A stretch of 64,000 nt of DNA, taken from NCBI GenBank assembly GCA_938042245.1, contig CALIRO010000001.1, positions 1 through 64,000 of the forward strand. The letters run 5' to 3'. The position numbers were made by a program, and so were the translations under genes. The stretch's first letter is position 1; the number at the start of each line of letters is the position of its first letter. Shown piece after piece: positions 19,358 through 28,784 of this stretch. The stretch comes from an uncultured Thermoguttaceae bacterium (GTDB taxonomy: Bacteria; Planctomycetota; Planctomycetia; Pirellulales; Thermoguttaceae). Below the pieces are notes generated by a model. The model ran no database searches and was not told the DNA's origin. It saw only the letters and a program-made list of their open reading frames with translations.

Positions 19358-19450
19358 ACCGTGGGAGAGGCAAACAACTCCCCTCTCCTCTCTGCGGGAG
19401 AGGGGAAGCCGGGCGCAAGCCCGGCAGGGCGAGGGGGCGAGGAGCCTGTG
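19358..19450. repeat. GC-rich dispersed repeat
   Basis: Contains GTGGGAGAGGC, CTCCCCTCTCC and TGCGGGAGAGGGGAAG, arms also seen at 220-375 and 27345-27500, followed by GCCGGGCGCAAGCCCGGC, an internal palindrome. The rest of 19163-19708 has no gene; the nuclease-like frame is open through it but lacks a ribosome binding site until 19709. Confidence 0.6.
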
Positions 19451-19708
19451 CGGCAGGGGACAGGGAGGCTTTCTTCCCCGGCCAGTCCAACGGCCAAGCC
19501 GGGCGTGATCGGGGTGGACGCAACTTCAGAACCTACCCCCGACGAATCAACCAGAGGCAAGTCGGTGAACCCGTGGGCCCCGCCGTGTCGGCATTGCTTT
19601 TCGGAAATCAGGGGGACTTGTACCCCCGCTGCTGTATCCGTACATTATCCGTTGGGAGGGGTCTTGTCCTGCTTTTTCGCCCCATGGGTATATCCAAAGG
19701 AGCCGATC

Positions 19709-20800
19709 GTGCAGAAACTGATCGAAACCATCCAGATGCTTCGGCAGAAGTTGCCGAAACTGCGGGGAACGGACCTAAAAGAATATCCTACCCGGACCAT
19801 CCTGATTGATCCTTTGTTGGAGGCCCTGGGATGGGACGTAGCCGATCCGGATGAAGTCAAACTGGAGTATTCCACTTGTGGCGGGAGAGTGGTGGATTAT
19901 GCGCTTTTACTGAACGGCCAGCCAGTGCTGCTAGTAGAAGCGAAACCGCTGGATGATCCGCTGAGCGATGTCAAAGCCATTACCCAGGTGGTCGGCTACG
20001 CAGCCAATGCCGGGATCGAATGGTGCATTTTGACGAACGGAGTTTTATGGCGGGTGTATAAAAGTATGGAAAAATGCCCCGCCGAAGAGAAACTCCTTTT
20101 CGAGGTGGACATCGACCCGCCGGCCCCTGGTGGTCCTACGGTCGAACAGATCGCCCGCCAGATGTGGCTCTTCTCACGGGAAGAGATGGCCAAGAATACC
20201 TTGGATGCGATTGGAGAGCAAAAGTTTACCGATAGTAAAGTTCGCAAAGCCCTGGAAGCTCTCCTGGCCAATCCGCCCAAAAAGCTGCTGATTCTGCTCA
20301 GACAGACTATCGGAGCCAGTAGCTTGAAATTTCCCCAGTTGAAAGAGAGTTTGGGCCGAATCATGGCGGAACAACCTTGGTTATCCGGCGGGCAAACGGT
20401 AGGGGCGCCGCCGCCCAAGCTGGCTGCTGACAGGCCGGCTAGATGCGACTCCCAGAAAACGACCGGAGGCAAAAGACGAACTTCCGCGGAGCGGCTTCCC
20501 CGAGGCCGTCGCACCCCTGAAGATGCCTATCGCCGACCGATCTTGGAAGCCCTCAGCGAACTGGGCGGCCAAGCCCCTATGAGCAACGTGCTCGATCTGG
20601 TCGAGAAGAAAATGGCCTCCATTCTCAACCAGTATGACCGTCAACCGCTCCCCTCTGAACCCCGAACCCTTCGGTGGCGAAATACCGCCCAATGGTGTCG
20701 GAATACCCTTGTTCGTGAGGGACTGCTTAAAAGCGATTCTCCGCACGGGGTTTGGGAACTCACGGAGGCCGGTTGGAGGGAACTGAAAAAGCAAAGCTAA
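19709..20800 (+). CDS. HSDR_N nuclease-like domain fused to an Mrr-type winged helix
   Basis: A 363-residue protein. Residues about 1-150 match the N-terminal domain of type I restriction R subunits (HSDR_N-like). A PD-(D/E)xK core is visible: D63 in GGRVVDYALLL and the E77-x-K79 pair in PVLLVEAKP, followed by a TQVVGYAANAGIEWCILTNG strand-helix unit. After a basic linker (about 235-265) the C-terminal 95 residues match the Mrr N-terminal winged helix (YRRPILEALSELGG, WRNTAQWCRNTLVREGLL, GVWELTEAGWRELKK). No helicase, HsdM or HsdS is nearby, so this is a stand-alone protein; DNA restriction or repair is possible but unproven. The GTG at 19709 has AAAGGAG 7 bases upstream and fits the domain start. 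Confidence 0.85.
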   Translation: MQKLIETIQMLRQKLPKLRGTDLKEYPTRTILIDPLLEALGWDVADPDEVKLEYSTCGGRVVDYALLLNGQPVLLVEAKPLDDPLSDVKAITQVVGYAANAGIEWCILTNGVLWRVYKSMEKCPAEEKLLFEVDIDPPAPGGPTVEQIARQMWLFSREEMAKNTLDAIGEQKFTDSKVRKALEALLANPPKKLLILLRQTIGASSLKFPQLKESLGRIMAEQPWLSGGQTVGAPPPKLAADRPARCDSQKTTGGKRRTSAERLPRGRRTPEDAYRRPILEALSELGGQAPMSNVLDLVEKKMASILNQYDRQPLPSEPRTLRWRNTAQWCRNTLVREGLLKSDSPHGVWELTEAGWRELKKQS

Positions 20801-22112
20801 ACCATCCATTTGGTAACTACTAAGGAATTTCTAAATAATTCAAAAGATATGCGCAACATTTCAGCCGTTTGGAAAGTGCGTGGGCTATTTTTTCGTAAGA
20901 AGCGGCGTCATGACACTCCCGCGCAAGGGGCCGTCCAGGCGTCTTTTCCCTGCCCCCTTGTCATTCCGGGATCGCCGCTTGCGGGGGGATGACCATTGGC
21001 GTCCCAAACCCCCCTTGACGTCAAGACGGTATACTCACCCGGCCAACCTATTGGTTGCTAGCCTTTCCCGTAAAGGGGCGCGGCGATACTGGCATCGGGC
21101 GCTTTTGCTCCCGATGACAAGAAAGAGGTGCCATCCGGCTGGAGTGTTACAGAATAATCAACGTAAATAGGCCCAATCGGAGACGGATAGGTGTTTTTCA
21201 TAGGGGGTCGGGCAGGGCTCCGCTGGGCGTTGGGGTCGGCAGGCAACCGACTGGAAAAAGCGGAGGATTTTTTTCTGTGCCGCTTGTTAACGCTTGTCGG
21301 GCTGGGTATAATGTTGCTGGAAGGGCAAGGGGGTTCTTTTCTAAGGAGATGCTCTCAGGCTGCAGAAGGCAGAGGCGCGTCTGGAGCAAGCGGGGATGAT
21401 TCTTCTCAGACGGCAAACCCGGCTTCGAGGGAGCGTTTGGTGCTCGGCGTGTTTTCCACCACCCAGGACGAAGCAGGGAGCTTCCTTCCTGGAAGGGCCA
21501 TGGGGCAAGCGGGCAAGAGCCCCAACGGAAACGCCCTTGTGGATTCGGGGGTCTTTCCCTGAAAGGGAGAGCAGCAACCGGCGAGGAGCCACCGCCCATT
21601 TCCCCTGGATTCGGAGGCCCCGTAAATGGGTAGGGGAAATAGGAACCAAGAGCCGTGGCCGACTGGGAAGAAACCCGGGCTGTGAGCTCTCGTTGAATAT
21701 CTTGTTCTTTGGTAGCCGTACTGTGGAACTGCTGGGGAAGGCCCGCAGGGAGTCCGGCTTGCCTGGGACGAGGTGGATTATACGGGCCAATAAAAGGTAG
21801 TTTTCGTCGTCTTATCGGTTATCTCGTCTTAGGCAGCAGATGGGCTTAGGTGGTTTTCCCCACAGGCCTAGGCAGTACGTTACGACGCAAAGGCTTCGGG
21901 ATGGGATCGCTCTGGCAGGCCGATTCCGGAGCTCTTTGCATATGCGGGGATTGAGGGCTGACCGGATGAGACTCGGGGCAGGTAGATGCTCTATCTGGCA
22001 TTAGCCGGGTTGCCTGCTGCTTGTACCCTATGCCTTGTGGCTTATGCGAAGACCAGGCCAGCCCTCAATATAAGGGGATGGTTTGAGTTCCCTTTGGCGA
22101 AGGGGGAAAGCC
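20801..22112. other. 1.3-kb stretch without a convincing gene
   Basis: No frame has family features or a ribosome binding site. A degenerate ATTCCGGG/GGGGGATGACC repeat lies at about 20955-20995. A near-consensus promoter at 21284-21312 points right into GC-rich DNA with several hairpins (for example TCTTTCCCTGAAAGGGAGA at about 21553-21571). The stretch may encode an untranslated RNA or a long leader for the XRE gene. Confidence 0.45.
21284..21312 (+). promoter_or_regulatory. Strong promoter-like element with no gene behind it
   Basis: TTGTTA at 21284-21289 and a perfect TATAAT at 21307-21312, spaced by 17 bases. Transcription would begin near 21319, about 800 bases before the next recognisable gene. 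Confidence 0.55.
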
Positions 22113-22637
22113 ATGAGTCTTGCCCAAAGGGAGGGGGTTTCTGGAGTTCGCGGGGGGTCCTCAGGCAGCGAGGGCGGTGGGCTTCATCGGTTGGCCGAAG
22201 TGCGTAAACGGGAGGGCATCTCCCGGCGGACTGTGGCCCGTCGGCTGAAAACCACCGTCTCGGCCGTCAAAGCCATGGAGGAGTCCCCAGATCTGCTGCT
22301 GAGCCAACTGTATGCCTGGCAAAAAGCGCTGCGGGTTCCGATTGGCGAACTGCTCGGCGAGTCGGACGAGGGGCTGGCCGGACCGGTGCTGAAGCGGGCG
22401 CGGATGGTTCGGCTGATGAAGACGGCCTCGGCCATTTTCCATTGGAGCCGGCAAAAGAGCATCCGTCGGCTGGCCCAGATGCTTATGGAGCAACTGGTGG
22501 AGATGATGCCGGAGTTGGCCGAGGTGGGGCCTTGGCCCATGCGGGGCCGACGCCGACCATTGCAGCCAGATGATAGCAACCTTCCAGCCACCTATTTCGC
22601 TTCCACCCGTGACCAACCCAACCCAAAAAATCCGTAA
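22113..22637 (+). CDS. XRE-family helix-turn-helix regulator
   Basis: A 174-residue protein. Residues about 25-90 form an XRE-type helix-turn-helix domain: LHRLAEVRKREGISRRTVARRL, then TTVSAVKAMEE and a helix ending in ALRVPIGELLGE. The remaining half is helical and basic (ARMVRLMKTASAIFHWSRQKSIRRLAQMLMEQLVEMMPEL) with a polar tail, and could mediate oligomerisation. DNA-binding regulation is expected from the family; its targets are unknown. The ATG at 22113 has GAAGGGGGAAAG upstream. It lies between a 1.3-kb non-coding stretch and trmL and forms no obvious operon. Confidence 0.75.
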   Translation: MSLAQREGVSGVRGGSSGSEGGGLHRLAEVRKREGISRRTVARRLKTTVSAVKAMEESPDLLLSQLYAWQKALRVPIGELLGESDEGLAGPVLKRARMVRLMKTASAIFHWSRQKSIRRLAQMLMEQLVEMMPELAEVGPWPMRGRRRPLQPDDSNLPATYFASTRDQPNPKNP

Positions 22638-23100
22638 TCAGTAACCCTTCCCCCGGCGGAAGCAAGCCGAGGGAACCCACAGCCGCTTGTACCACCAGCG
22701 GGTTTGTCGGCCAGAATAGAACTATTTTGTCTCTGCCCCTGGATGCTCCGCCGCTATGTTAGCGGCCCTGCTTTGTGGGCCAGAACGCCCCCATTTCTCA
22801 TTGCCGCACCAGGGGCAATCCAGAATAATTGCACCAGGGGTTCCTTGGCCCCTTAGGAAGCCCTGAGGGGGAGTGTTTCTGCCAGACGGTACTCCATCCT
22901 CCAAGGGCCGGAGTCCGGGTGGGCCGGGAATGATCGAGTGGGACCCTCTTTTCTTAAAACAGATTTCATGCTATCTGAGCAATGATCCAGCCGAGGGCTT
23001 CACTGCACAGAGTGAGGGCTCCTCTTTGTTCAAAACACGATTTCAAGCCATCGGGAGAGATTCTTGGGCAACTGTTCTGTCGAACCCTTGAGATAACCGG
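22638..23100. other. Intergenic stretch, no gene seen
   Basis: Contains a degenerate GGGCCGGGAATGATCGA repeat remnant at about 22920. No promoter or RNA structure is convincing. Confidence 0.35.
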
Positions 23101-23574
23101 ATGTCGGAACCGATTCTTCATGTGGTGCTGTACGAACCGGAGATTCCGTTGAATACGGGTAATGTGGGCCGAACGTGTGTGGCCGTGGGGGCCAAGCTCT
23201 GGCTGGTTCGGCCGTTGGGATTCCAGATCGACGACCGTCGGCTCAAACGGGCGGGCCTGGATTATTGGCAACATCTGGAGTGGGAAATTGTGGATAATTA
23301 CCAAATGCTTTTGGATCGGTTAGGGGAGCGGCCGATGTGGTTTTTCTCCAAACGTGCCAGTCGGCTCTATACGGAAGCCAACTTTCAGCCCGGCGATGCC
23401 CTGGTCTTTGGCAGCGAAACCCGGGGACTGCCGCCGTCGCTGATTGCAGCTCAGCCAGAACGCGCACTCCGAATCCCCATCAGCCGACGAGTCCGGAGCC
23501 TCAACTTAGCCGTCAGTGTTGGCATCGCCGTCTATGAAGCGGTTCGCCAATTCGGTCTTCAAGACTTGGACTGA
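23101..23574 (+). CDS. trmL: tRNA (cytidine/uridine-2'-O-)-methyltransferase TrmL
   Basis: A 157-residue SPOUT-fold methyltransferase, the usual TrmL length. TrmL methylates the ribose of the wobble nucleotide 34 in certain leucine tRNAs, using S-adenosylmethionine. Family motifs are present: the N-terminal VLYEPEIPLNTGNVGRTC, then LVFGSETRGLPPSL and the knot region IPISRRVRSLNLAVSVGIAVYE. The ribosome binding site is weak, but the start coincides with the family start. The gene stands alone. Confidence 0.93.
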   Translation: MSEPILHVVLYEPEIPLNTGNVGRTCVAVGAKLWLVRPLGFQIDDRRLKRAGLDYWQHLEWEIVDNYQMLLDRLGERPMWFFSKRASRLYTEANFQPGDALVFGSETRGLPPSLIAAQPERALRIPISRRVRSLNLAVSVGIAVYEAVRQFGLQDLD

Positions 23575-23862
23575 CACAGCTCCTGGGATTTCGTAGGAAG
23601 TCCAATTCTTTTGCCAGATTCCGGCGAACCGGCCGAGGAAGGTTCCCCTGCAATAATTGTTTGGTGTACTTCGTTGATTCTCCGGAGATAGTCCGTTCCC
23701 GATGGGCGCTTCGGGGTGGCGCAGGAAGCTATGCTTTGACAAAAATTCGTCGGTGTTGATGAAATTTTCGACCGAAACTTTCCGGAATTGTTCGGGTTAA
23801 AGCCCTTAAACGTAGTCCAATCGTTGGATTTGCTCGACCCTTATTAACAGGAGGGTAGCCCG

Positions 23863-24936
23863 ATGAGACTAGTGGACCGCATTTGCCTGGTGGTAGGGGT
23901 GGTGGTGGTAGGAGTAGGTATGCTTCGGCTGGCTGGGTACTGGGACCCTCCGGTGGTAGGAGATGCGCCGATGCCCCGGGCGTGGGCGGAAGAGGGCGGG
24001 CAACAGCCTGGGCCGGGTCCGGCTGGCGTGCCTGGCCAGGATGCTCCGGGAGCGGTTCCGGGGAAAGAAGGAGTTCCGTTTCGGCCTGGTCGGCCGGGGG
24101 AGCTAGCCCCCTTTGGCCCATCCCGAATGCTGCTCCTGACCACCTTGGACACCAATGGCGATGGTACCCTCTCGGCGGAGGAAATTGCTAACGCTGCCGA
24201 TGCCCTCAAAAAACTGGACAAAAACGGCGATGGCCAACTGAGTCGAGAGGAGCTTTTCGGCACATTCCGGACCCCTGGGCTAGGTCCAGGTGTTGGCCCT
24301 GGAGCAGGTGGGCCGGCTCGCACGATGCCCGGTCAACTAGGTCAACAGGTCGGTTTAGATACTCCTGCCCAACCCAAAGACGACGAAGAAAAGAACCTCC
24401 TTTCGCTTATCCTAGAAGAAATCCCCCGCGAACAAGGCCGACGCCTGAATGTCCCCCCTGTCGATGGCCGAATGCTCCGTCTTTTGGCCGAGGCCATCGA
24501 CGCCAAAACCATCGTCGAAATCGGCACTTCCAACGGCATTTCTGCCCTGTGGATGGCCCTGGCTCTGCGCAAAACCGGTGGCAAACTGATTACCCATGAA
24601 ATCAACCCCCAGGCGGCTGCCTTGGCACGGAAAAACTTCCAACGGGCCGGAATGGCGGACCGGATCACCCTCGTCGAAGGCGACGCCCATAAAACCATCA
24701 CCCAACTGAAAGGTCCCATCGACATGGTCTTTCTGGATGCCGACAAAGAAGGCTACATGGATTACTTGGAGAAACTATTGCCGTTGGTTCGGCCCGGCGG
24801 GTTGATCTGCGCCCATAACGTCAATGCCCGGTGGGTCGATACACCCTTCTTCAAGGCCATTACCACCGACGGCAACCTGGAAACGCTCTTTTTCACCGCT
24901 GGCGGCGGCCTGAGCATTACCATCAAAAAACGATAA
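23863..24936 (+). CDS. Exported EF-hand / class I O-methyltransferase fusion
   Basis: A 357-residue protein with an unusual architecture. An N-terminal hydrophobic segment (residues 8-25) is followed by a Gly/Pro-rich linker. Two EF-hand loops come next, DTNGDGTLSAEE (96-107) and DKNGDGQLSREE (119-130), with all calcium-coordinating positions occupied. The C-terminal 180 residues form a class I SAM-dependent O-methyltransferase of the catechol/caffeoyl-CoA type: motif I VEIGTSNGISALW, acidic EINPQAAALARKNFQ, FLDADKEGYMDYLEKLLPL and VRPGGLICAHNV. The metal-site aspartate is kept. The hydrophobic N-terminus implies membrane anchoring or export, unexpected for a SAM-using enzyme. GGAGGG lies 6 bases before the ATG. 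An upstream TTGACA at 23736 may belong to its promoter. Confidence 0.88.
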   Translation: MRLVDRICLVVGVVVVGVGMLRLAGYWDPPVVGDAPMPRAWAEEGGQQPGPGPAGVPGQDAPGAVPGKEGVPFRPGRPGELAPFGPSRMLLLTTLDTNGDGTLSAEEIANAADALKKLDKNGDGQLSREELFGTFRTPGLGPGVGPGAGGPARTMPGQLGQQVGLDTPAQPKDDEEKNLLSLILEEIPREQGRRLNVPPVDGRMLRLLAEAIDAKTIVEIGTSNGISALWMALALRKTGGKLITHEINPQAAALARKNFQRAGMADRITLVEGDAHKTITQLKGPIDMVFLDADKEGYMDYLEKLLPLVRPGGLICAHNVNARWVDTPFFKAITTDGNLETLFFTAGGGLSITIKKR

Positions 24937-25088
24937 CCCTCCTATTTGCCCAAGAAGGCCGACCGGCCCAAGTAGGCCAGGTAAGAATACGGCGGGGCCT
25001 CCCGATGGTTCAGGCCTGGATGGGTAGGGTGCCTCCCGTTACAATCATCTAAAAGCTCAGAAACTCCAGGTCCATCGGGAGCAACACT

Positions 25089-26102
25089 ATGCAGGCAGAA
25101 GGGATGTTTCCGACGGTGCGGTTACGGCGGCTGCGATACTTACCGGCGGTGCGGCGGTTGGTTCGCCAGGTGCATCTGCAACCGGAACAGATGATCCTGC
25201 CGCTTTTTGTTCGGCCTGGCCGGGGGGTAAAAAAAGAGATTCCCTCCATGCCCGGCCATTGTCAGCTTTCGCCGGATTTGGCGGCCGACGAGGTACGGGA
25301 AACCGGTCGGCTTGGGCTGGGCGGAGTGATGCTGTTTGGCATCCCAGAGCAAAAGGATCCAGAAGGTCGAGAGGCCCTTCGGCCCGACGGCATTATCCCG
25401 CAAGCCATCCGGGCTGCCAAAGACGCCGCCCCCGAAGTCCTCGTGATTACCGATCTGTGTTTTTGCGAATACACGGATCATGGGCATTGTGGGCCGTTGT
25501 GCCAGCGCGGAGGCCGAACCGATGTGGATAACGACGCTACGTTGGAACTTTTGGGCCAGCAGGCGGTCGTCCATGCCCAGGCCGGCGCCGACATGATCGC
25601 TCCCAGCGGCATGATGGACGGCATGGTCGGGGCGATTCGGAAGGCCCTAGATGCGGCTGGGTTTGCGCATATTCCGATTCTTAGTTATGCGGCTAAGTAT
25701 GCCAGCGGGTTTTATGGGCCGTTCCGGGAGGCCGCTGAAAGCGCCCCGCACTTCGGCGATCGGCGCAGCTATCAGATGGCCCCGGCCAGCCGGACTGAAG
25801 CAGCCCTTCGAGAAATCCAACTCGATTTGGCCGAGGGGGCCGATCTGGTGATGGTCAAACCGGCCTTGGCCTATTTGGATGTGATTCGGGAAGTGCGGCG
25901 TCGTTGGCCGGAGGTCCCGCTGGCCGCCTACAATGTCTCCGGCGAATATAGCATGGTCAAAGCGGCAGCCGAGCGAGGCTGGCTTGAGGAAAAACAGATC
26001 GCCCTGGAAATCCTCACCGCTATCCGCCGCGCTGGTGCCGACATCATCATTACCTACTGGGCCAAAGAAGTTGCCCATTGGCTTGCCGAAGCCCCTCCAT
26101 GA
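25089..26102 (+). CDS. hemB: Delta-aminolevulinic acid dehydratase (porphobilinogen synthase)
   Basis: A 337-residue HemB. It condenses two molecules of 5-aminolevulinate to porphobilinogen in cytoplasmic tetrapyrrole synthesis. The zinc site motif DLCFCEYTDHGHCG has the cysteines of the zinc-dependent type. The two active-site lysines lie in SYAAKYASGFYGPFR and VMVKPALAYLD. The C-terminal AAYNVSGEYSMVKAA is also typical. Length is normal. GGGAG lies 7 bases before the ATG. The gene is not in an operon here. Confidence 0.97.
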   Translation: MQAEGMFPTVRLRRLRYLPAVRRLVRQVHLQPEQMILPLFVRPGRGVKKEIPSMPGHCQLSPDLAADEVRETGRLGLGGVMLFGIPEQKDPEGREALRPDGIIPQAIRAAKDAAPEVLVITDLCFCEYTDHGHCGPLCQRGGRTDVDNDATLELLGQQAVVHAQAGADMIAPSGMMDGMVGAIRKALDAAGFAHIPILSYAAKYASGFYGPFREAAESAPHFGDRRSYQMAPASRTEAALREIQLDLAEGADLVMVKPALAYLDVIREVRRRWPEVPLAAYNVSGEYSMVKAAAERGWLEEKQIALEILTAIRRAGADIIITYWAKEVAHWLAEAPP

Positions 26103-26179
26103 CCCGTCCGCCCCCTCTGCTAAGATCTCTCTTTGGCTCACCTCACTAAAAAAAGAAGCCACATCGCGAAGCAATTCTC

Positions 26180-26208
26180 TTGCCAATCCAAAGAAGTTTT
26201 GATAGCAT
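26180..26208 (+). promoter_or_regulatory. Putative promoter for the second DUF1559 gene
   Basis: TTGCCA at 26180-26185 and TAGCAT at 26203-26208, spaced by 17 bases, about 80 bases ahead of the start at 26289. Confidence 0.35.
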
Positions 26209-26288
26209 ACTTCTTAGGCAGGAACCGGGCCAGTGTCAGAGGCATGCCAGGTGCCACTAAAATCGCTTCGCGGTAAGGAGTCTCGGCT

Positions 26289-27266
26289 ATGCGCCGCACA
26301 ACCATTCTGCAAGAAGGAGCGAAGGGGCTTCGAGCCGGCAGACTGGGTTTCACTTTGGTAGAGCTTTTGGTGGTCATTGCGATTATTGGCATTTTGATTG
26401 CGCTTTTGTTGCCGGCGGTGCAGGCGGCCCGAGAGGCGGCCCGACGCGCCCAGTGCACCAATAATCTCAAACAGATTGCCTTAGCCTTGCATAACTACCA
26501 TTCGGCCCGAAACACCTTACCCTACGGAAGCAACTATCTGGATAAACGGGGCGGCACCTGGGCGGCCTTCATCCTGCCGTATCTCGAACAGCAACCGCTT
26601 TTTGATCAGTTCAATTTTAAAGTCTATATCTGGGATTCGGTCAACGTGCCGGCGGTGCAGACGGTGGTGCCGACGTTCATCTGTCCGAGCGATCCGGACA
26701 GCCGAGACCCGCTCCTGGGCGGACGAATCCAGACCGGCGTAAACAATCCCGGCAAATCGATGGGGGCCTGGTATTGTCCGTCGATGGGGCCCACCCGGGA
26801 CGGGACCAATCCGAATGTCTCGTGTGTGTACTGTCCGGAGCCGCCGCCCAGTTATTGCTGCGCCAATACGGCGGACTACGGCTGTGGCTCGCCCAACTGT
26901 AACGGCGGTGTGGGCATTATGGACCGAAGCCCTAACTGCGTCCGGTTTGACTATATCAAAGACGGCCTCTCGAACACAATTATGCTGGGCGAAACGCTGC
27001 CCAAACACTGCGTCTTTAACGGCGCCTACAACCACAATTTCCCCGCCCTAGCTACGCAGATTCCTATCAATACCATGGAGCAGACGATCGAAGGACAGAA
27101 CACCCTTTGGTGGCGGGGCTGCGGCTTTAAGAGTCGGCATCCGGGCGGGGCCAATTTCGCCATGTGCGATGGAAGCGTTCATTTCTTCAGCGCTACCATC
27201 GACTATAAACTCTTCAACCACCTGGGTACCCGAGACGGCGGCGAACCCGTTCAACTGCCGCAGTAA
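26289..27266 (+). CDS. DUF1559 prepilin-like protein
   Basis: A 325-residue paralogue of the DUF1559 protein at 16036-17175. A leader of about 20 residues precedes [20 protein letters not shown], then [28 protein letters not shown]. The C-terminus has the usual [26 protein letters not shown] cysteine-rich insert in the middle (about residues 175-215, [23 protein letters not shown]) is distinctive and absent from the other copy. The function of the family is unknown; a pseudopilin-like envelope role is suggested by the N-terminus. AAGGAG lies 9 bases before the ATG. Confidence 0.92.
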   Translation: MRRTTILQEGAKGLRAGRLGFTLVELLVVIAIIGILIALLLPAVQAAREAARRAQCTNNLKQIALALHNYHSARNTLPYGSNYLDKRGGTWAAFILPYLEQQPLFDQFNFKVYIWDSVNVPAVQTVVPTFICPSDPDSRDPLLGGRIQTGVNNPGKSMGAWYCPSMGPTRDGTNPNVSCVYCPEPPPSYCCANTADYGCGSPNCNGGVGIMDRSPNCVRFDYIKDGLSNTIMLGETLPKHCVFNGAYNHNFPALATQIPINTMEQTIEGQNTLWWRGCGFKSRHPGGANFAMCDGSVHFFSATIDYKLFNHLGTRDGGEPVQLPQ

Positions 27267-27344
27267 GCCCCCCGGAGCGTTCCTTCCGGAGGAACGAATA
27301 CCAGTTTTAGTGCAGAAGCCCCGCTATTGTCATTTGCACAAGCG

Positions 27345-27500
27345 GGAGTTCAGGCCCCCTCAGCCTAACCCTCTCCCACAGAGTGGAGAGGGGATATTTA
27401 ATGGCTCGAGAGAAGAGGGGGAAAATTGCCTCTCCCCCAGCGGGAGAGGCCGGCGGAGCCGAAGGCGTCGCCGGGTGAGGGAGGAATTCCCGCCTCTGCC
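27345..27500. repeat. GC-rich dispersed repeat
   Basis: The element contains CCTAACCCTCTCCCACAG near the left end and GCGGGAGAGGCCGGCGGA with GCCGGGTGAGGG at the right. About 42 bases at 27458-27500 match 35980-36022 with only three or so differences, and the left arm matches 36199-36225. It fills most of the gap between the DUF1559 gene and the convergent DUF4198 gene. Confidence 0.7.
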
Positions 27501-27603
27501 CCAACGGGAGCCGACGGCCAACCGAATTTGTCCGGCATAAGAGGAACCAGCGCTGGGGATTTTGCAGGGATAGCAGATGCCTCCATTTGCCTGAGGGGAT
27601 GGT

Positions 27604-28380
27604 TTATTTCATATCCACGGCTCGGACCCAGATCAGGCCGCCCAGTTCCACAGGAACTATTTCGCCTTTGGGGCTTTGCATTTTTTGGTCCGCTTCGACC
27701 AGGGCGGCAAAGCCCCACCAACCGGCCCGAGGAATCGTGTAGCAAAAGCACCCCTGAGCGTCGGCTTTGATCACCTGGGTGACGAAGGCGTCGTTGGGTG
27801 GCTGGACTTGTTGGCCTTCGTTGTAGTATTCCACTTCGATGGTGGCAAAGGGGACCGGTTTGCCGTTGCGGCGCACGATCCCCCGGAAGCAATTGCCGGT
27901 CCATAGTCCGTAGGGGCGAACCAACGGCTCAATCTCTACGGGCAACCCCACCAGAGCGTCCCATCCTTGCTGTGCTCCGCCGTAGGAGACCACCACTTTA
28001 GTATAGTGGATGATCATCTTTTTCTCTGCCGGTTCATAGTAAGGTGCGGGTTCCAGGTAGAAGACATAATCGCCTGGCTGCCGGAGGGGAGCCCGGCAGG
28101 TGTACATGGCTTTCCCATCTCGCTTTTCTGCCCGGAGCTGCTCGAGCAGGTCGATCTTCTTGCCGCCTACCACCACCCCAAATTGCACCGGTTGGCCCAT
28201 CTCCATAATGGGGCCTTGCTCCATCGGATGGGTAAACAGCAGGGTTAAATCGACGCTTCGGCCCTCTTGGATCACATCGCTGGACGGAAGAACTACCTGA
28301 AAATGCGCCCAGGCACCGGAAACCCAAAGGCCAACCACTCCCCCGACCACGATCCCCAACCAAACCACAGAATACCGCAT
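27604..28380 (-). CDS. Exported DUF4198-family protein
   Basis: A 258-residue exported protein. MRYSVVWLGIVVGGVVGLWVSGAWAH is a signal peptide cleaved at AWA-H, which exposes the N-terminal histidine. The mature part matches DUF4198: HFQVVLPSSDVIQEGRSVDLTLLFTHPMEQGPIM, then a two-domain beta sandwich ending GWWGFAALVEAD. The family is often linked to nickel or cobalt uptake systems, and an N-terminal His plus THPME would suit metal binding, but no transporter is nearby. AAAGGAGG lies 8 bases before the ATG at 28380; an upstream in-frame start would destroy the signal peptide. Confidence 0.85.
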   Translation of the reverse strand: MRYSVVWLGIVVGGVVGLWVSGAWAHFQVVLPSSDVIQEGRSVDLTLLFTHPMEQGPIMEMGQPVQFGVVVGGKKIDLLEQLRAEKRDGKAMYTCRAPLRQPGDYVFYLEPAPYYEPAEKKMIIHYTKVVVSYGGAQQGWDALVGLPVEIEPLVRPYGLWTGNCFRGIVRRNGKPVPFATIEVEYYNEGQQVQPPNDAFVTQVIKADAQGCFCYTIPRAGWWGFAALVEADQKMQSPKGEIVPVELGGLIWVRAVDMK

Positions 28381-28784
28381 GAGCCACGCCTCCTTTGAAA
28401 TAAGAACCCTATCGAAAGACCAACCCATTGGTAATACGATTTTCTAAAGTGTAACACACATTCCCGGCCTGGACCAGAGACTTCGGCTGGAAACCTTGGA
28501 GCCACAACATCCGCTCCACCCGCCCAGCTTTTCAGGTCTTACTCAAGGAATTCAGACCTGCTAGTGGATCAAACAAACGGTAGCGTACCCTCCTAGCCGA
28601 AGATCCCATAGCAGGAGCAGTCCGACGACTGCGCTAAGGTTGCACGCCCTCTTTGCGGGAGAGATAATAGACAAGACCTCCATCCAAATACCCCTTTGCC
28701 AAGGAGGGGAGGCAGCATCGGGTGCATTCCAAGACCTGGCATGGCCAATCGAACCAGCCTCGCTCAACAAGGAGTATACAGACA
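28381..28784. other. Divergent intergenic region
   Basis: Separates the leftward DUF4198 gene from the rightward AroE homologue and must hold both promoters. No hexamer pair stands out, and no RNA gene is seen. Confidence 0.35.

Noticed and set aside
21408-21425. AGACGGCAAACCCGGCTT resembling the 3' conserved region of RNase P RNA
   Set aside because: The partner region GAGGAAAGTCCGGGC is absent upstream and the distance to the promoter is far too short.
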